Shown: piece after piece, positions 1 through 14,160 of the stretch | Numbering within the stretch: the first letter of the stretch is position 1 | Layout of the letters: every line of letters starts with the position of its first letter | Assembly (NCBI GenBank): GCA_014529385.2 | Contig: CM043966.1 | Span: forward strand, 106,283,587-106,347,586 | Direction of reading: 5' to 3' | DNA length: 64,000 nt | From: Adiantum capillus-veneris | Lineage: Eukaryota; Streptophyta; Polypodiopsida; Polypodiales; Pteridaceae | Notes under the pieces: model-generated | Databases searched by the model: none | Told to the model about the DNA's origin: nothing | The model's input: only the letters and a program-made list of their open reading frames with translations | Program-made: the position numbers and the translations under genes

Positions 1-53
1 GTGTTCAAACAATGGCATTGTAATTTTTTTGAATGTTTGTTTTGTAGTAACAA

Positions 54-389
54 ATGGCTCCTAGAGTGACGTCTGAATCCTTTAGCCAGGGGAATGAGGT
101 TTTGGCCATAGTGTTCAATAATATGGCGACATGTTTATTAAGGGATGAATGGGAACTCTTTTAAATAGAAATCAGGACCAAAGTCTTTGGTATGCTAGGA
201 ATCACAACTTGGTGGAAGAGTGTTGACCGAAGTTACCTTACTCGTCACCAAGAACCCTTCCGTCAATTCTTCATCTTTATTGACGACAGTCCAAGAGATT
301 GGTTTGCCAACCTCAGACTACTTCAACTCAGAATATGGTTAGGCCTAGAAGATATGTGTTTTACTTGGCAATGCGCTCTCAAATGTTAA
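54..389 (+). pseudogene. Unassigned open stretch with one stop
   Basis: From an ATG at 54 one frame stays open to 389 except for a TAA at 162-164. The second half contains a Trp-Trp pair and an aromatic-rich segment. I do not recognise a domain. A position in a transposon-dense window and a broken frame suggest a relic of an element ORF, but a chance open frame is equally possible. No promoter or splice context was identified. Confidence 0.15.
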
Positions 390-2109
<1,720 letters not shown>

Positions 2110-2188
2110 TATATAGATTGAATTATCGTCCACGGAGTTGAGATATGACCTATGGGACTGAAGATAAAACATTACAAAGGGCTAGGGT

Positions 2189-2189
<1 letters not shown>

Positions 2190-2261
<72 letters not shown>
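2190..2261. repeat. (GA)n microsatellite
   Basis: About 72 bases of perfect GA, only 85 bases from the preceding compound array, so the two may derive from one expanded tract. Confidence 0.97.
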
Positions 2262-2262
<1 letters not shown>

Positions 2263-3541
2263 ATGTAGTGTTCACCAAAAACCTATGGAAAAAAGGAGAG
2301 TATAGAAAATGCCCCGGTCTTTAGTGAAAATTTTAGGGTCTTTATCTCTTTTTACACTAAATTCCTCCAAATTTAGCTAGTTTCAATCAAGGTGACCCTC
2401 CTAGGAATTTTGCAGTTTTTGTTCTTAAAAAATAAAGTAAAGACGAGTTTTCTATGAACATTGGTGTACTTTTGCGCTCCCCGACATGCTGCAAAAGCGA
2501 ATAATACACTCTTGATTAGTGCAAATCCTCTAAGACAAGTCCTTGTCAATTTTGTGTAGATCCGTCATGGCTCCTCCTCCACGCAAGTGGCCGCTCCCAC
2601 GGCCTTTGGCTTTTGAATTCCTTGTTTGTGTGTATGGAAGCCATGCTTCCCATGCCCCATTTTCAGCCTTGCAGCCATCCTATTCTGCATGGCTTTGTCG
2701 TGCTTTGCATGAGCACCAGCATTGTGCCCTAGTAGTAGGTAGCAAAACATTACTCTGTTTGCAAAAAAAAAGTGACCCTTCAGAACCATGACATGCTTGA
2801 ATTGACAAACTCCAAGCACAAGATATTGTTGTTCTCCATTCAAGGCACACTCCTAAACCATATCGCATTGACATGGAAGTTATTAGGGAAGAGTCCCAAA
2901 TGAGCTTGTGCTTACAGCCCTTCGGCATTTCTCTTCTCAATCTAGTGCATAGACTTCTATTTAATGCAAAATATGGACACGGTCCCAAGACCACCTGTCA
3001 AAAACATTGGCGACTGGATGGACAAGTAGCTTGCACTACAAAAAGTCCCCAATTTTCAAGCTTTTACAATGCTTGTAGCGCAAAGTGGTGGGAGCTACCT
3101 AGACATTGAATGCGCTGCAAGTGCATAGCTGGGTGCAGCTCAAAGCCCTTCACTTGAGCTTGTAGTGGCTGGACTCCTCTCAATCCGAAGCACTTCTATT
3201 CCATCGCAGGTTCTGTCGATAGGCTAGATTATATTCTTTGCCGATGTGTTGATTAGGGTTGATGAGGGAAATGGAGTTCACAAAAGCGACGCATGCAGAG
3301 TTAAAAGGGGAAAAATAGGTTGAAAAAAAATATAAATGCAGATGTTGAGAGACGATAAGAAGTTGAGGTTTATAGGCCAAGAGAATGCAGAGGTTATGAT
3401 GATACCAGAGAAGGTCACCATGGTAGCCTTTCTAGCCAATCATCCTTTACCCATACTCTCGAGAGGGCTAAATTGCTTGTAGATAAAGGAGCCCCAAAGT
3501 CTACCTAATCTGCTAGTAGTGGAGGCTACTATACAATGCAA

Positions 3542-3545
<4 letters not shown>
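2262..3545. other. No gene recognised
   Basis: Overlapping open frames of 60-100 codons occur on both strands at 2543-3109, but they conflict with each other, carry no known motif and look like chance openings. Confidence 0.5.
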
Positions 3546-3595
<50 letters not shown>

Positions 3596-3602
3596 CTCTC
3601 TC
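3546..3602. repeat. (TC)n microsatellite
   Basis: Near-perfect TC tract with a single G interruption close to its right end. Confidence 0.95.
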
Positions 3603-3962
3603 TAGATCTCTCTCACATTTTATGTTGAGGATGCTTCTGCATTTGCATGAAGAAAATATGAATCTCGACTCTCTACATTGCAACAATTAGCTTATGGCAG
3701 CTCCAAATGGCGCCTAGTTGCTACCGATGCAAGGTGGAGATCAAGGCAAGACTAGGCAAGCTAACTTAAGCTCACCTACATGCATCAACTAGTAACCTAC
3801 ATGGTGCATGGTCATCCTCACAACACAATGAGATCCATCGCCGACTCATGCACTCATTGCTACACAATCCTACCAGACACTATGTCCATGAATAGCATTG
3901 TCACCTTTGACGTCACAATTTTCTTTCATGTAACTAGATGCTTGCTGTTTCACAAGTAGCTT

Positions 3963-5320
<1,358 letters not shown>

Positions 5321-5679
5321 GACTAAGGAACACGGGGTCTTTGATGAAGACCCCGTCATGGGATCGACGACGGATGTGGCACGCACGGATCTCGAGGGAG
5401 ATGGACGTCCAGCAAAAAACGCAAGTCGACGCGCGCCCGATAATTTGAACCCGGCACCTTGGCCATGGCAACTTGGTGAGCTAACCACACATGCTCGTGC
5501 ATTTCGGTGTCAACAAGGCGAGAAATAAAGTATCTAAGCTAAACTTCAATGGGAAAAAGTAAACACGGACATGTCCGTTTAAAATCAGACGGCCAGGTGT
5601 GCCTCTGCTTTTGTGCGCATAGTTGCTCGCCATGGATCCTATGACGGGGTCTTCATTTAAGACCACGTGTTACTTAGTC
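5321..5679. mobile_element. Foldback / MITE-like element with tRNA-like boxes
   Basis: The two ends are imperfect inverted repeats of about 45 bases: the left begins GACTAAGGAACACG and the right end reads GACTAAGTAACACG on the minus strand. Each arm is itself palindromic, with ACGGGGTCTT facing AAGACCCCGT across a 4-5 base loop, so each end can form a hairpin. The interior is more CpG-rich than its surroundings. On the minus strand TAGCTCACCAAG (near 5485-5474) and GGGTTCAAATTA (5452-5441) resemble tRNA A and B boxes at roughly tRNA spacing. No clear target duplication is visible, so the superfamily is unassigned; a SINE-containing foldback is an alternative. Confidence 0.5.
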
Positions 5680-6636
5680 TGGAGGTGGAAATAGTGTTAT
5701 AAGTTTTTTTTTCAATGATTGGAGTGGCACTCTATGCCTGCATTGAATTGTGCCATGACATACATACTTTTTTATTTGGTTATTGTAAAAACCTTGCATG
5801 ATTTTGGTCTGCATGTGGCTTGGAAGATTTGCTTGTATATTTACCCTTTTTAATCATCCCCTTGAGCACTTATCTATATTAAATAAATACACATTGCATT
5901 GTTAAAAAAAAAGACCTATTGGTTTCACTTGTTTGCCTGAGTTCTATACCATATACTGGTTCATATTTTTCCTAATGTTAAATTGATAAAATATAACCAA
6001 CATGGAACTTGAATACAAAACTTAGCCATTAATGACATTGCTAGCACTCTTTAAGTCAAAGACGTGCTTTAATTATCTCTTCTTCCACCCTCCTTAAAGC
6101 TCCTTGATGATTTTTCTCATGGCCTCCTTTATGCCCCTCCTAATCCTCTTCTAATGCTCCCTTTTTATGCTCCGAAAACTAACAAAGAGCCGGAATCCTT
6201 GCAAGGATGACAAGAGGTATGGATAAAGGTTATGAGAGAGAGAGAGAGCAAGAGCTTAGGAAGGTAAGAAAGCTTTAAGGTTTTAGTGTCAGGCCTAGGG
6301 TCTAGTTTGAAACTGTAGCTTGGGGGATGCTTATAAAAGGGCAAGAGACTGAGAGAGAGATAGGTTTTAGGGCCCAAGGCCTCACAATAGTATCAGAGCT
6401 ATTTTTATGGAGAGGAAAGGTGTGGTCTATGTTTGAAAAACTTGCATGTGTTGAGCCATGGAGAAGAAGACGAAGCTTTTGCTGGGTTAAGCAGCGTGGA
6501 AATGATCGCTTGGGGGGAGGAGAAGGTTGACTATGACCACTGCCAAATCACACGTAGTAGCCCTCTTTGCATGCATGCCATTGTGTGGAGAAAGTTTTGA
6601 CATAGCACTGGCCTTGTTTGTGCACGCCACAATGTG

Positions 6637-6637
<1 letters not shown>
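5680..6637. other. No gene recognised
   Basis: AT-rich; only short open frames and short GA tracts near 6235 and 6350. Confidence 0.5.

Positions 6638-6693
<56 letters not shown>
6638..6693. repeat. (GT)n microsatellite
   Basis: About 55 bases of perfect GT, followed by a short imperfect GTGC tail. Confidence 0.97.
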
Positions 6694-6694
<1 letters not shown>

Positions 6695-7465
6695 ACGTGC
6701 GTGCGTGTGTGAAGTCTTGAGCGCTACTATCGATGCCATGGAAGCTCCAAGAGCTCTTGAATTCATATGGTGGGCACCCAAGGGGATATAATTAACCCAA
6801 AAAATCCTCTAAGGGAGCCCACCCTAGGAACACTCTCCTCATAGCTTGTTGGGTGAAGAAAGTTGATGGTGGGAACTTTGCGCGAAAAAGTCCAGCTGGC
6901 ACTCGACATCCACTTGTTGCAATTTTTTTGTGTGTCGTTGACTTTGAATCTCTCTTTTTCAATGGAGTATTTTTATAAGTCAAAGATGACCATACATATC
7001 GAGTAAGATCCTCTTGCTACATCCAATTTAATAGATCTTTCTTCATCAGAATTGGCAAGGTCAATTTGGACGTTTTTTCAAAGCTATTTAGCAAGGTTTT
7101 TTTGTCAGGTGGTGAGCTCTAACATTCGAATTCAAAATTGGTAATTTATTTCAATTTGATGACTTTGATCTAGCAAGGCTTATCGATTTTACGGTTTGCA
7201 ATTGCTCATTTACAATTATTATTTATTTTCACCATGCAATTTTTGCAATGAGGTATTCATATTTTCTTGCTCACACAACTCATTATGCCATGGATTCAGG
7301 TATTGACATGTATCAAATTATTTTTTTTGAGAACCATGCACCAATTCTGCCTACTATTGCCCCACATTTGGCCACTCTCATGGAGGGTGCTTGCATGAAA
7401 ACTAGGCTAGATGGCAACAATTGCTTGCCATACAAGAATTTTGGGCACTACAAACACGCATGACT
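6694..7465. other. No confident gene; possible 5' region of a Ty3 relic
   Basis: An open frame at 7248-7463 directly precedes the gag relic and could be part of its leader or N-terminus. It carries no recognisable motif. Confidence 0.3.
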
Positions 7466-7489
7466 ATGTTAGAGTCCAATGTTGCATAA

Positions 7490-8098
7490 TTGAATGCGAA
7501 TGTGGTCAAAATGTCTGATATGCTTGTGCAATTCATGCAACAATCATCAAAGGACCCAATTACTGAGAAGATTAGGGTTTCTTTGACCCCCCATGCCTTG
7601 ACGGAACACCCCTGGTCTATAGGAGCAAGCCTCCAACCAAGAGGGGTTCCACCTTCTCTCTCAAAAGAGCTGGATGATTTGTTGAAAAATACAAAGCCAA
7701 TAAGTTTTTTAGGTGAGGAAAAGGGAGAGCAACAAAGATACTATGAATATAGTCCTGAGCAAATGGGATGGTATTCAAGATCTAAGATGCCCTCCAGATG
7801 TAGTCAAGGCACTGCAAACAAGTCTAACATTAGAGGGTAAGGCATATAAATGGTGGATGTCACTCAAGCAAAAGGGAATCATATTGGAGACATGGATGGC
7901 CTTCAAGGATGTTTTCAGAAAAGAAGTTTTTCCACCAGTGAAGCTGATAAAGATTGGTCTACATGGAACAAGTGCTCTATGCGTCAACATAAGACACTAT
8001 TAGAGTATATATCACACTATTGTGATGTAATTCTCAAGCTAGAGGGTCTAGACACTTTCCAACAAGTGCATGGGTTCATCTGTGAGTTAACACCATAG
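7490..8098 (+). pseudogene. gag: Ty3/gypsy gag relic
   Basis: Three overlapping frames together give a retrotransposon capsid. A segment containing L-E-G-K-A-Y-K-W-W (around 7830) followed by W-x-A-F-K-x-x-F-R-K-E-V-F-P-P is the typical capsid core. A further frame carries W-S-T-W-N and L-L-E-Y-I-S-H-Y, as in the capsid C-terminal half. Frameshifts near 7760 and 7930 break it. Beyond 8098 come stops and a degraded basic Cys-containing segment (about 8335-8400) where the zinc knuckle should be. Family function is RNA packaging into virus-like particles. This copy is not functional. Confidence 0.8.
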
Positions 8099-8529
8099 CT
8101 TATGAAGTACATTAAAATCTAGGACCCCAAGACACTTGAGGAAGCTATAGTGTAGACACATATATATGATCTTGATGAAAAATCATTACATAACCCACAC
8201 ATAGCTAGCACTTCACATGCAAATTCATGAGCATCTCATGGACATAATAAGAGAAAATCTATAGTAACTACATTTGATACGTCCAAGGGGTCTAGGGGCC
8301 ATTTGTCTAGTCAAGAGTTTGAGAAAGCAAAGAAGAAAAGGCCATGTTTTAACTACTTAAGAAGTGGAAATGCAAAAAGTATTGTCCCAAGGAGAAATAT
8401 ACTGTCCAAGGTAAAGAGAAAACATTATACATGGTGCAGTTGCTGACTCTCGAGTCCTCTTTTTGCTTTTCCAATGTGAAAGTAACACACACCACCACAA
8501 TGTGGCATCCGATCTTTGGTCCACACAAG

Positions 8530-8690
8530 TTGGTGTGTATTAATAGGGTTTTAAGGTCACAAGGTGGTAATCTTGGTAGATGATGGTGCTTTGCACAATT
8601 TCATTAACTATAAGTTAGTGAAACAACTCAAATTTTCCAAGACTCCTAGTTTCCACCACTAAAATTATGTGCTTAACGACCATGATGCCG
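8530..8690 (+). pseudogene. Ty3/gypsy aspartic protease relic
   Basis: The plus frame around 8570-8640 reads V-V-V-L-V-D-D-G-A-L-H-N-F-I-N, matching the retropepsin active-site block where D-[ST]-G-A-x-H-N-F-I is usual. The residue between Asp and Gly is Asp instead of Ser/Thr. A stop follows shortly after. It sits between the gag relic and the RT-connection relic, the normal order. Inactive on this evidence. Confidence 0.65.
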
Positions 8691-8869
8691 AGGTGGGGGA
8701 TGTACAGTGAAGGATGTATTATTAAAGATTCAAGGGTATCATATTTCCTTGAATTTCCAAGTCATGAATATGGATTGGGAAAATGTGGTACTTCGTTGGG
8801 AGTGGTTACATCAGGTATTTGAATGACTACAACAAAACAAGTTATATGCCAAGGAATCAAGGATGACAT

Positions 8870-9145
8870 CCACTATTTGGGACATGTAATTTTAGCTACT
8901 GGACTTCATATGGATAAATCCAAAGTGGATGCCATTTGAAGATGGACTTCTCCCAAAAATCTAGAATAGCTTCAATGTTTTTGGGATTTGCATGTTTTTA
9001 CAAATGATTTGTTAAAAAGCTATGCCCATATTGTTGCTCCTATGACATATCGACTAAAAGCCAAGGGGAAAACCTTTTAGTGGGGAGGAGATCAAAAACA
9101 AAGTTTTGATGATCTCAAGGTCACATTAGCTAAAAATTGTTTATG
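8870..9145 (+). pseudogene. Ty3/gypsy RT-RNase H connection relic
   Basis: One frame with several stops reads Y-L-G-H-V-I, then D-K-S-K-V-D-A-I and W-T-S-P-K-N-L-E, then Y-A-H-I-V-A-P-M-T and S-F-D-D-L-K. These are the hallmarks of the RT thumb/connection region of Ty3/gypsy elements. The upstream palm with the Y-x-D-D motif is absent. Highly decayed. Confidence 0.8.
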
Positions 9146-9877
9146 AATGTCATGAAAGTCCTAGTGTAGGGCATCCAAGTATAAAGAAAAATTTTGTACT
9201 TGTACGATGACAGTTTTACTAGTCAAGTTTATACAGGTATGTTAACAAAACTATGTCTTGCATTGTCAAAACTATCAAGTTAATAAAGCGGAGCATCTAA
9301 AAGTAGGATGTCTCTTCCGTTGGAGATGATCCATATTGCTTTAATCTTTTTTTTACTCTTCCCTTGAACTTCAAGATTTGGTGTTTGAAATCGAAATCCA
9401 CTTTTGACATTCTTGCTTATTTATTTTATTTACTTTGGATTTTATTAGCTTTATTAGCAAAAAAATAAATAAAATAAGCTAAATCACTCAAAAATTTATA
9501 TTCGATGCTCAAAAAACTCTAAAACACTTCCACTCTTATTATTCAGCCACATTTTTGTGGATTGCTCCATTTTTTATGATTTCAGCCGAATTACACGCTA
9601 AATGAAATTGTTATAATTATCGAAAAATATGTACAATATATACACACACCTAGGGGTTATCAAATGGAAATCCCCAATCATCTCATTATTAGGAAATCAC
9701 TTAATTGGCTCAACAAAAATCAGACATTAACAGACAATTACTTCAAATCATTGCTCTTTTTACTTTCTAGATTCATATGCTTCTGTTCTTTTCTGATTGT
9801 TTCCTTGTCTCCCCCCTCCTAGCTTCAATTCATCCTAGGTTAAGTGTAGAGGGTAGAAAGTTGTGTCTATGCATGGC
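9146..9877. other. No gene; possible 3' end of element A
   Basis: AT-rich sequence without coding potential. Around 9810-9825 the plus strand has a C-rich run that reads AGGAGGGGGGAGA on the minus strand, a candidate polypurine tract for element A, whose coding region ends at about 9878. No matching LTR pair was recognised. Confidence 0.35.
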
Positions 9878-10406
9878 CTAGTGTGGCCCTATTATGCTAT
9901 GGAGGTCAATGCAAATAAGCACATTATGATGTGCAAGAAGTGGGTCTTGAGTATGGAACTCAAGGGTTTCCGATGTCGAGGTATCCTTCTGCTTGAATCT
10001 TTTGAAGAGAAAATTTTTCAGCAATTGAGCTTGTTCTTTGATAGTGCAATATGCATTGCCAGTTGTGTGTTTCTTGGATATGATGGTCTCTGTAACTGTG
10101 AGTGCCTTGACTTTAGGTACTCGCTTGTATCTGAGTGTAGCTGGCTTGACTTGCTGTGGGGTCTTTGATACCCATTGTTTTGAACTTGTTTGGCATGGAC
10201 TTTTGGTTTTATTGTGGATGTACTTTGCTTCTTTGGTTGCCATATCCATTTCTCTTGAGTAGCAATGACTTTTGTTGTGGAGGTGGATGTAATGTTTTCT
10301 CTTTAAAGTTGTCGGCGATGTGTAGCAGTCTTTTTGGCACCCATACTTGTTGAGGTTGGTTGTTGAGCTGGCTCTTGGGTACCCAAATTTTCTTGACTCC
10401 TTTCAT
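9878..10406 (-). pseudogene. W-V-P-K repeat region of element A
   Basis: Two overlapping minus frames (10406-10209 and 10249-9878) give a basic protein with recurrent tryptophan motifs: I-W-V-P-K, Q-V-W-V-P-K, Q-W-V-S-K and Y-K-R-V-P-K, interspersed with Gln/Lys-rich spacers. The same motif family, better preserved, follows a retropepsin-like domain in element B (59.3-60.0 kb). I know no named domain with this repeat. The position after integrase and protease suggests a lineage-specific accessory or structural ORF of the retroelement. Function unknown. Confidence 0.55.
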
Positions 10407-10439
10407 AGGTTGGCTAGAAGTAGACTTTAATGGAGTAGT

Positions 10440-10958
10440 GGTCTTATTTATGATTGATGATTTCTGTTTCCAAAATGGGAAATGGTATTCTTCGTTGTCC
10501 GCCTTTAAGTGTGAGTTCTAGCATTCAGGCATCCCAATCTTGTATTGCTTTCTAGGTTCGCATCCATGGAACTCCTAGTATTAGGTCTTCATTCATGTGT
10601 TCATCCGCAATACATATGAAAGTATGCGGGCAGGAAAATCCATGAATCATAACATTCAAGTTAATTTTTCCTAGTGTTGGAGTGATTTGTTTGTTACGGC
10701 CTTTGATAGTGTCTCTCGATAGTAATCAATTGGTTGAGTTGTTGCCTTTAGATAAAATGAGTATCTTATAGCATTGACTCAACCTTCTATGTCCGCTAAA
10801 GCTCTCATTTTGTATCCCTCCTTCAGAATCATGTTGATCTGCATATCAAGACCATCCATCTATTCATCATCTGTCTCTACCTCATCCTCAATGATGGGAT
10901 AAACTTGGAAAGTATTGAGCAGTACCGCTTGTAGAACAGGTTGCCTTGAGATTTCCAT
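10440..10958 (-). pseudogene. Second retropepsin-like region, downstream of integrase (element A)
   Basis: A possible start lies at ATG 10958. One frame runs to an R-A-L-A-D-I-E-G-x-V-N-A-I block, which resembles the active-site strand of retropepsins (A-L-[IV]-D-x-G-x-x-x-N-I). After a frameshift, a second frame has L-G-K-I-N-L-N-V and the flap-end motif D-L-I-L-G-V-P-W-M-R, strongly characteristic of Ty3/gypsy proteases. In-frame stops interrupt it, one at D-D-E-stop-M-D. Normally protease precedes RT; here it lies after integrase, immediately before the W-V-P-K repeats. Confidence 0.6.
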
Positions 10959-10993
10959 TTTAGAGTCCAAATGCGGGCCTCCTCTTGAGCTTC

Positions 10994-12104
10994 ATCTACC
11001 ACCTGTTGTCGTTAAGATTTCTTTCCTTGACTGCATGCATTCTCTGCAAAAGCTCATTAGTCAAGCGAAGAATGTATTCATGGAGTCGACATCCACTAAT
11101 CCAATTTGCCATAATTTCTCTATCTAATGTAGCTAACTTGACTGCACCGCTTGGTGAAACATCTTCAATGATAAAAGGACCATGTCCTTTTTTCTTAAAT
11201 TTAGGTACATGTTGTTTCAACAAATACATTAGGACTAAATCCCCTGGCTTGAAAACTTTGGTAAGCAATTGTGAGTCAAAGAACTATTTTTGTTTTTGTT
11301 TTTGTTTTTATGCGTAGATGTGAGCAATGGTTGCTAATTGTTTCTCATCTAATCGTTCCAAATCTTCAATCCATTCAGACAATTCGTGCCCCATCCATTC
11401 TAACTCAGTAGAAACTCCGAGGGTGGGTAATAAGAATTCCATTGGCAAGATCGCATCCAGGTCATAGACCAAATTAAAAGGAGTCGTGTTCAAAGCTGCT
11501 TTGAAGGAAACTTGCTAAGTCCATAAGGCAGAATGAAGATGAATTTCCTAGTCTGTTTTTCCTGAACTAACAATTTTAGTTAGTATAGAGCTCAGAATTT
11601 TGTTCGTATGTTCTGCTTGACCATTCGCTTGAGGATGATAGGGAGCAGATTTGTTATGGATTACCATGAACTCATCTAACAAATATTCTATCACTTCATT
11701 AAGGAAATGAAATTTTCAATCACTCACAAGCTCAATAGGAAGTCCATACCTAGTGAATACACATTCATACAAGAATGCAGCAGTGGTTCTAGCATCATTC
11801 TTCTTGGTGGCCCGTGCCTCAGTCCACTTGGTTAGGTAATTTGTGGCCACAATTATATATTGTGCCTAAGTTTTGTAAGCTCATGTGGCTGGATTGGTCC
11901 CACAAAGTCTATACCCTACTTAGCAAAGACTCGTGCTCCCATCATAGGTCACAATGGCATATTATCGACCCTTGTCGGAATTTTTTCTCTTTGACATGCA
12001 TCGCATTGTTTAACAAACTCTTTTGCGTCCACCAAATAAAGTTGGCCACCAGATGCCTACCATCAATATAGCTTTGGCTATGGCATGTGCTTGTTCTAAA
12101 ATAG
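10994..12104 (-). pseudogene. Integrase core and C-terminal domain of element A
   Basis: Minus strand, several frames. A zinc-binding segment with W-W-P-T-L-F and Q-C-D-A-C-Q lies at about 12.09-11.99 kb. The core has I-V-A-T-N-Y-L-T-K-W, the second catalytic Asp in G-L-P-I-E-L-V-S-D, and the Glu in N-G-Q-A-E-H. An open frame at 11493-11308 continues with T-T-P-F-N-L-V-Y. Another at 11268-10996 has the GPY/F module (G-P-F-I-I-E-D-V) ending W-I-S-G-C-R-L-H-E-Y. The family inserts element cDNA into host DNA. Frameshifts and stops abolish function. Confidence 0.8.
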
Positions 12105-12432
12105 GAAGATATTCCTCCTCATTTGCACACAGTTTAAGATGTTGGTCTTTCCCTCATCTTGTCGATAGAGTCGATTTTCAATCAAGATATAGTTGGTGAC
12201 TTCCATTTCTATTGCCCTCCTTTGTCTTTTACTCATGTTTTTCAAAAAGATTTTGTTGGTTAGATATTCTACCAGGTAGCCGCTCCACTGTGGTGTGGCT
12301 AAAATGTGGAATAATGTGGAATGGGGTGTGGAGCATTTTACTTTACACTGAGAGCACTCATTCACATATTCATGAACGTCCTTCTTCATAGTAGGCCAAT
12401 AAACCCCCTACCAAGTCAATCATTGTAAGTCT
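12105..12432 (-). pseudogene. Pre-integrase segment with an extra zinc-binding motif (element A)
   Basis: The minus frame starts with Y-W-P-T-M-K-K-D-V-H-E-Y-V and then N-E-C-S-Q-C-K, an HHCC-type integrase zinc-binding tail. It continues with W-S-G-Y-L-V-E-Y-L and a basic helix ending N-R-L-Y-R-Q. A second zinc-binding tail occurs about 300 bases downstream in the integrase proper. The tandem arrangement could be a real spacer domain between RNase H and integrase or a trace of recombination. Confidence 0.6.
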
Positions 12433-12749
12433 TGGTCTTGTGCAACGCGTAGTCCTACTATTGTGGTATATTCTTGACTCAAGTAGGCTTCTTGTTCGTC
12501 AGAATTGATGCACTAGAGCAGGATTTCATCTTTGTTTTTTTTATACAATCATGCAACCAAAAACTGATACAATGCATATTGTTCAATCAGACGTGGTGTA
12601 ATGGTTATCGGTATTTGAGAATCTACTTGCACGATGGTCACTAGGGTCACAAGGTCTTCTGACCATCTGGGAACCATTTCCACAGAGAACATATATGCAT
12701 CTAGAAAATCATCGTCTACCCCTTTAGGTGCTTCCCCTGCTGCGAGTCT

Positions 12750-14160
12750 TCATAGATGATCCGCTATTTGGTGCATGGTGCCTTTTTTAACCACCATTGT
12801 GAAGTCAAATTCAATTAGGATGATGAACCATCTTACTATCCTTCTAGGATGGTAGGGTTTGTTTACCAAATAGAGTAAGGCTTGATGATCTATGAAAAAG
12901 ACAAACTCGTTGGCTAACAAGTAGTGTCCAAATTTCTTGACCAAATACACCATACCAAGACCTTCTCTCTTTGTGGCTGTATAATTATTCTATGGTAGGT
13001 TTAATTGTCGGCTAGCATAGGAGATAGGAAAATCTCGGGTTTCCTCTCCTAGTTGAGCTAAGATATAGCCTATAGAAAAATTTGAAGCATCAATATGTAC
13101 ATGAAATACCCTGTCCAAGTGGGGAGCTTTCAGTATGGGTGTTGAGATCAAAGCTTGCTTAAGCTTTTGAAATGACTCTTCACATTTGTTAGTCCATTAA
13201 AAATGAGTGATAAGGCTATAAATAGGCTTAGCAATCACAACATACATGTAGATAAATCTAAGATAGTAACCACAATGTCCCATAAATGCATGAACCCCTA
13301 TAATTGTTGTTGGTCTAGCCATCTCAATGATAGTTGCTACTTTTTCCATGTCTGTGCATCAGGAAGAGAATGGGCTCTAGGAGGGACTCTTTATTTGGCA
13401 CTTTAAGGGAGTCAAACCTCCAGTATTAAGAAAGAAATCAAAGAACAACTTTTGAATTCAAATAGGCAAAACGGCTAGTTTCTTTGAATTCAAATCCCCC
13501 CCCCCCGAAATAAAATTTAAAATCTAGCGAGCAAAACCATGTCATGTAACATATCCACGGAAAGAGCTTGACGTGTAGATTCTAGATCTATAATCTTCGC
13601 TCACATCCGAGATCATATGTAGGAGTTATGGAAGGTCAAAAATCATAAAGTTGCCCACTCCCTTTTTGGGGGGAAAAGTGCATCCTTTGGCCACTCTTAC
13701 ACACCCACCATTCTTGCACACATGGCATCCATCTATTTGTCAGAATATTAATCACCTTCATAATCTCATTGGCACAATATGTCCCAAAATTTTGCCTTTT
13801 CTAACCATAAAAGCGTATTTTTTAGGGTTTAGGAAAATCCTATATAGCGACATTTCTCAAAGACACATTGTAAATGCTCAAAATGACTTTCTCGTTTGGT
13901 GGAGTGCACATAGAGGTCATCCATGTATACGTCTAAGAAATTTTGCAGATATTCCTTGAAGGCATGGCTCATCAACCCTTTGAAATTTTTTCGGTACATT
14001 GGTCAAGCCGAAGGCCATGACTTCATAAGCAAAAATTCCCCATTCTGTAGCAAAGGCTATTTTATGTTAGTCCTTGGGATCTAATGTCAGTTGGTTGTCC
14101 CCAGAAAAGCCATCTAAAAATCTATAATCTTCATTGTCCGCTAGTCGACAACAATCCTGT
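12750..14160 (-). pseudogene. Reverse transcriptase and RNase H of element A
   Basis: RT palm: F-L-D-G-F-S-G near 14.12 kb, F-A-T-E-W-G-I-F and F-G-L-T-N-V-P near 14.02 kb, then in another frame V-Y-M-D-D-L-Y-V, the catalytic Y-x-D-D block (about 13.93-13.90 kb), and G-F-S-L-N-P-K-K-Y. RNase H (13.2-12.75 kb) is nearly intact: H-I-D-A-S, K-R-E-G-L, F-I-D-H-Q-A-L and A-D-H-L supply the four acidic positions, with one stop at L-N-L-P-stop. Copies element RNA into DNA and removes the RNA strand. At least three frame changes make this copy inactive. Confidence 0.85.

Larger units (their letters stand above)
7466..9145 (+). mobile_element. Decayed Ty3/gypsy relic, internally deleted
   Basis: Gag, zinc-knuckle debris, a protease segment and an RT/RNase H connection segment occur in the expected order on the plus strand within 1.7 kb. 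The spacing leaves no room for the RT catalytic core, so a large internal deletion lies between about 8800 and 8870. No LTR pair was found. Confidence 0.75.

Noticed and set aside
2543-3109. Four overlapping ORFs on both strands
   Set aside because: Mutually overlapping, no motif and no start context; treated as chance openings.
5441-5490. Genuine tRNA gene
   Set aside because: A/B-box-like motifs are present but I could not form an acceptor stem or anticodon arm around them; kept only as tRNA-like.
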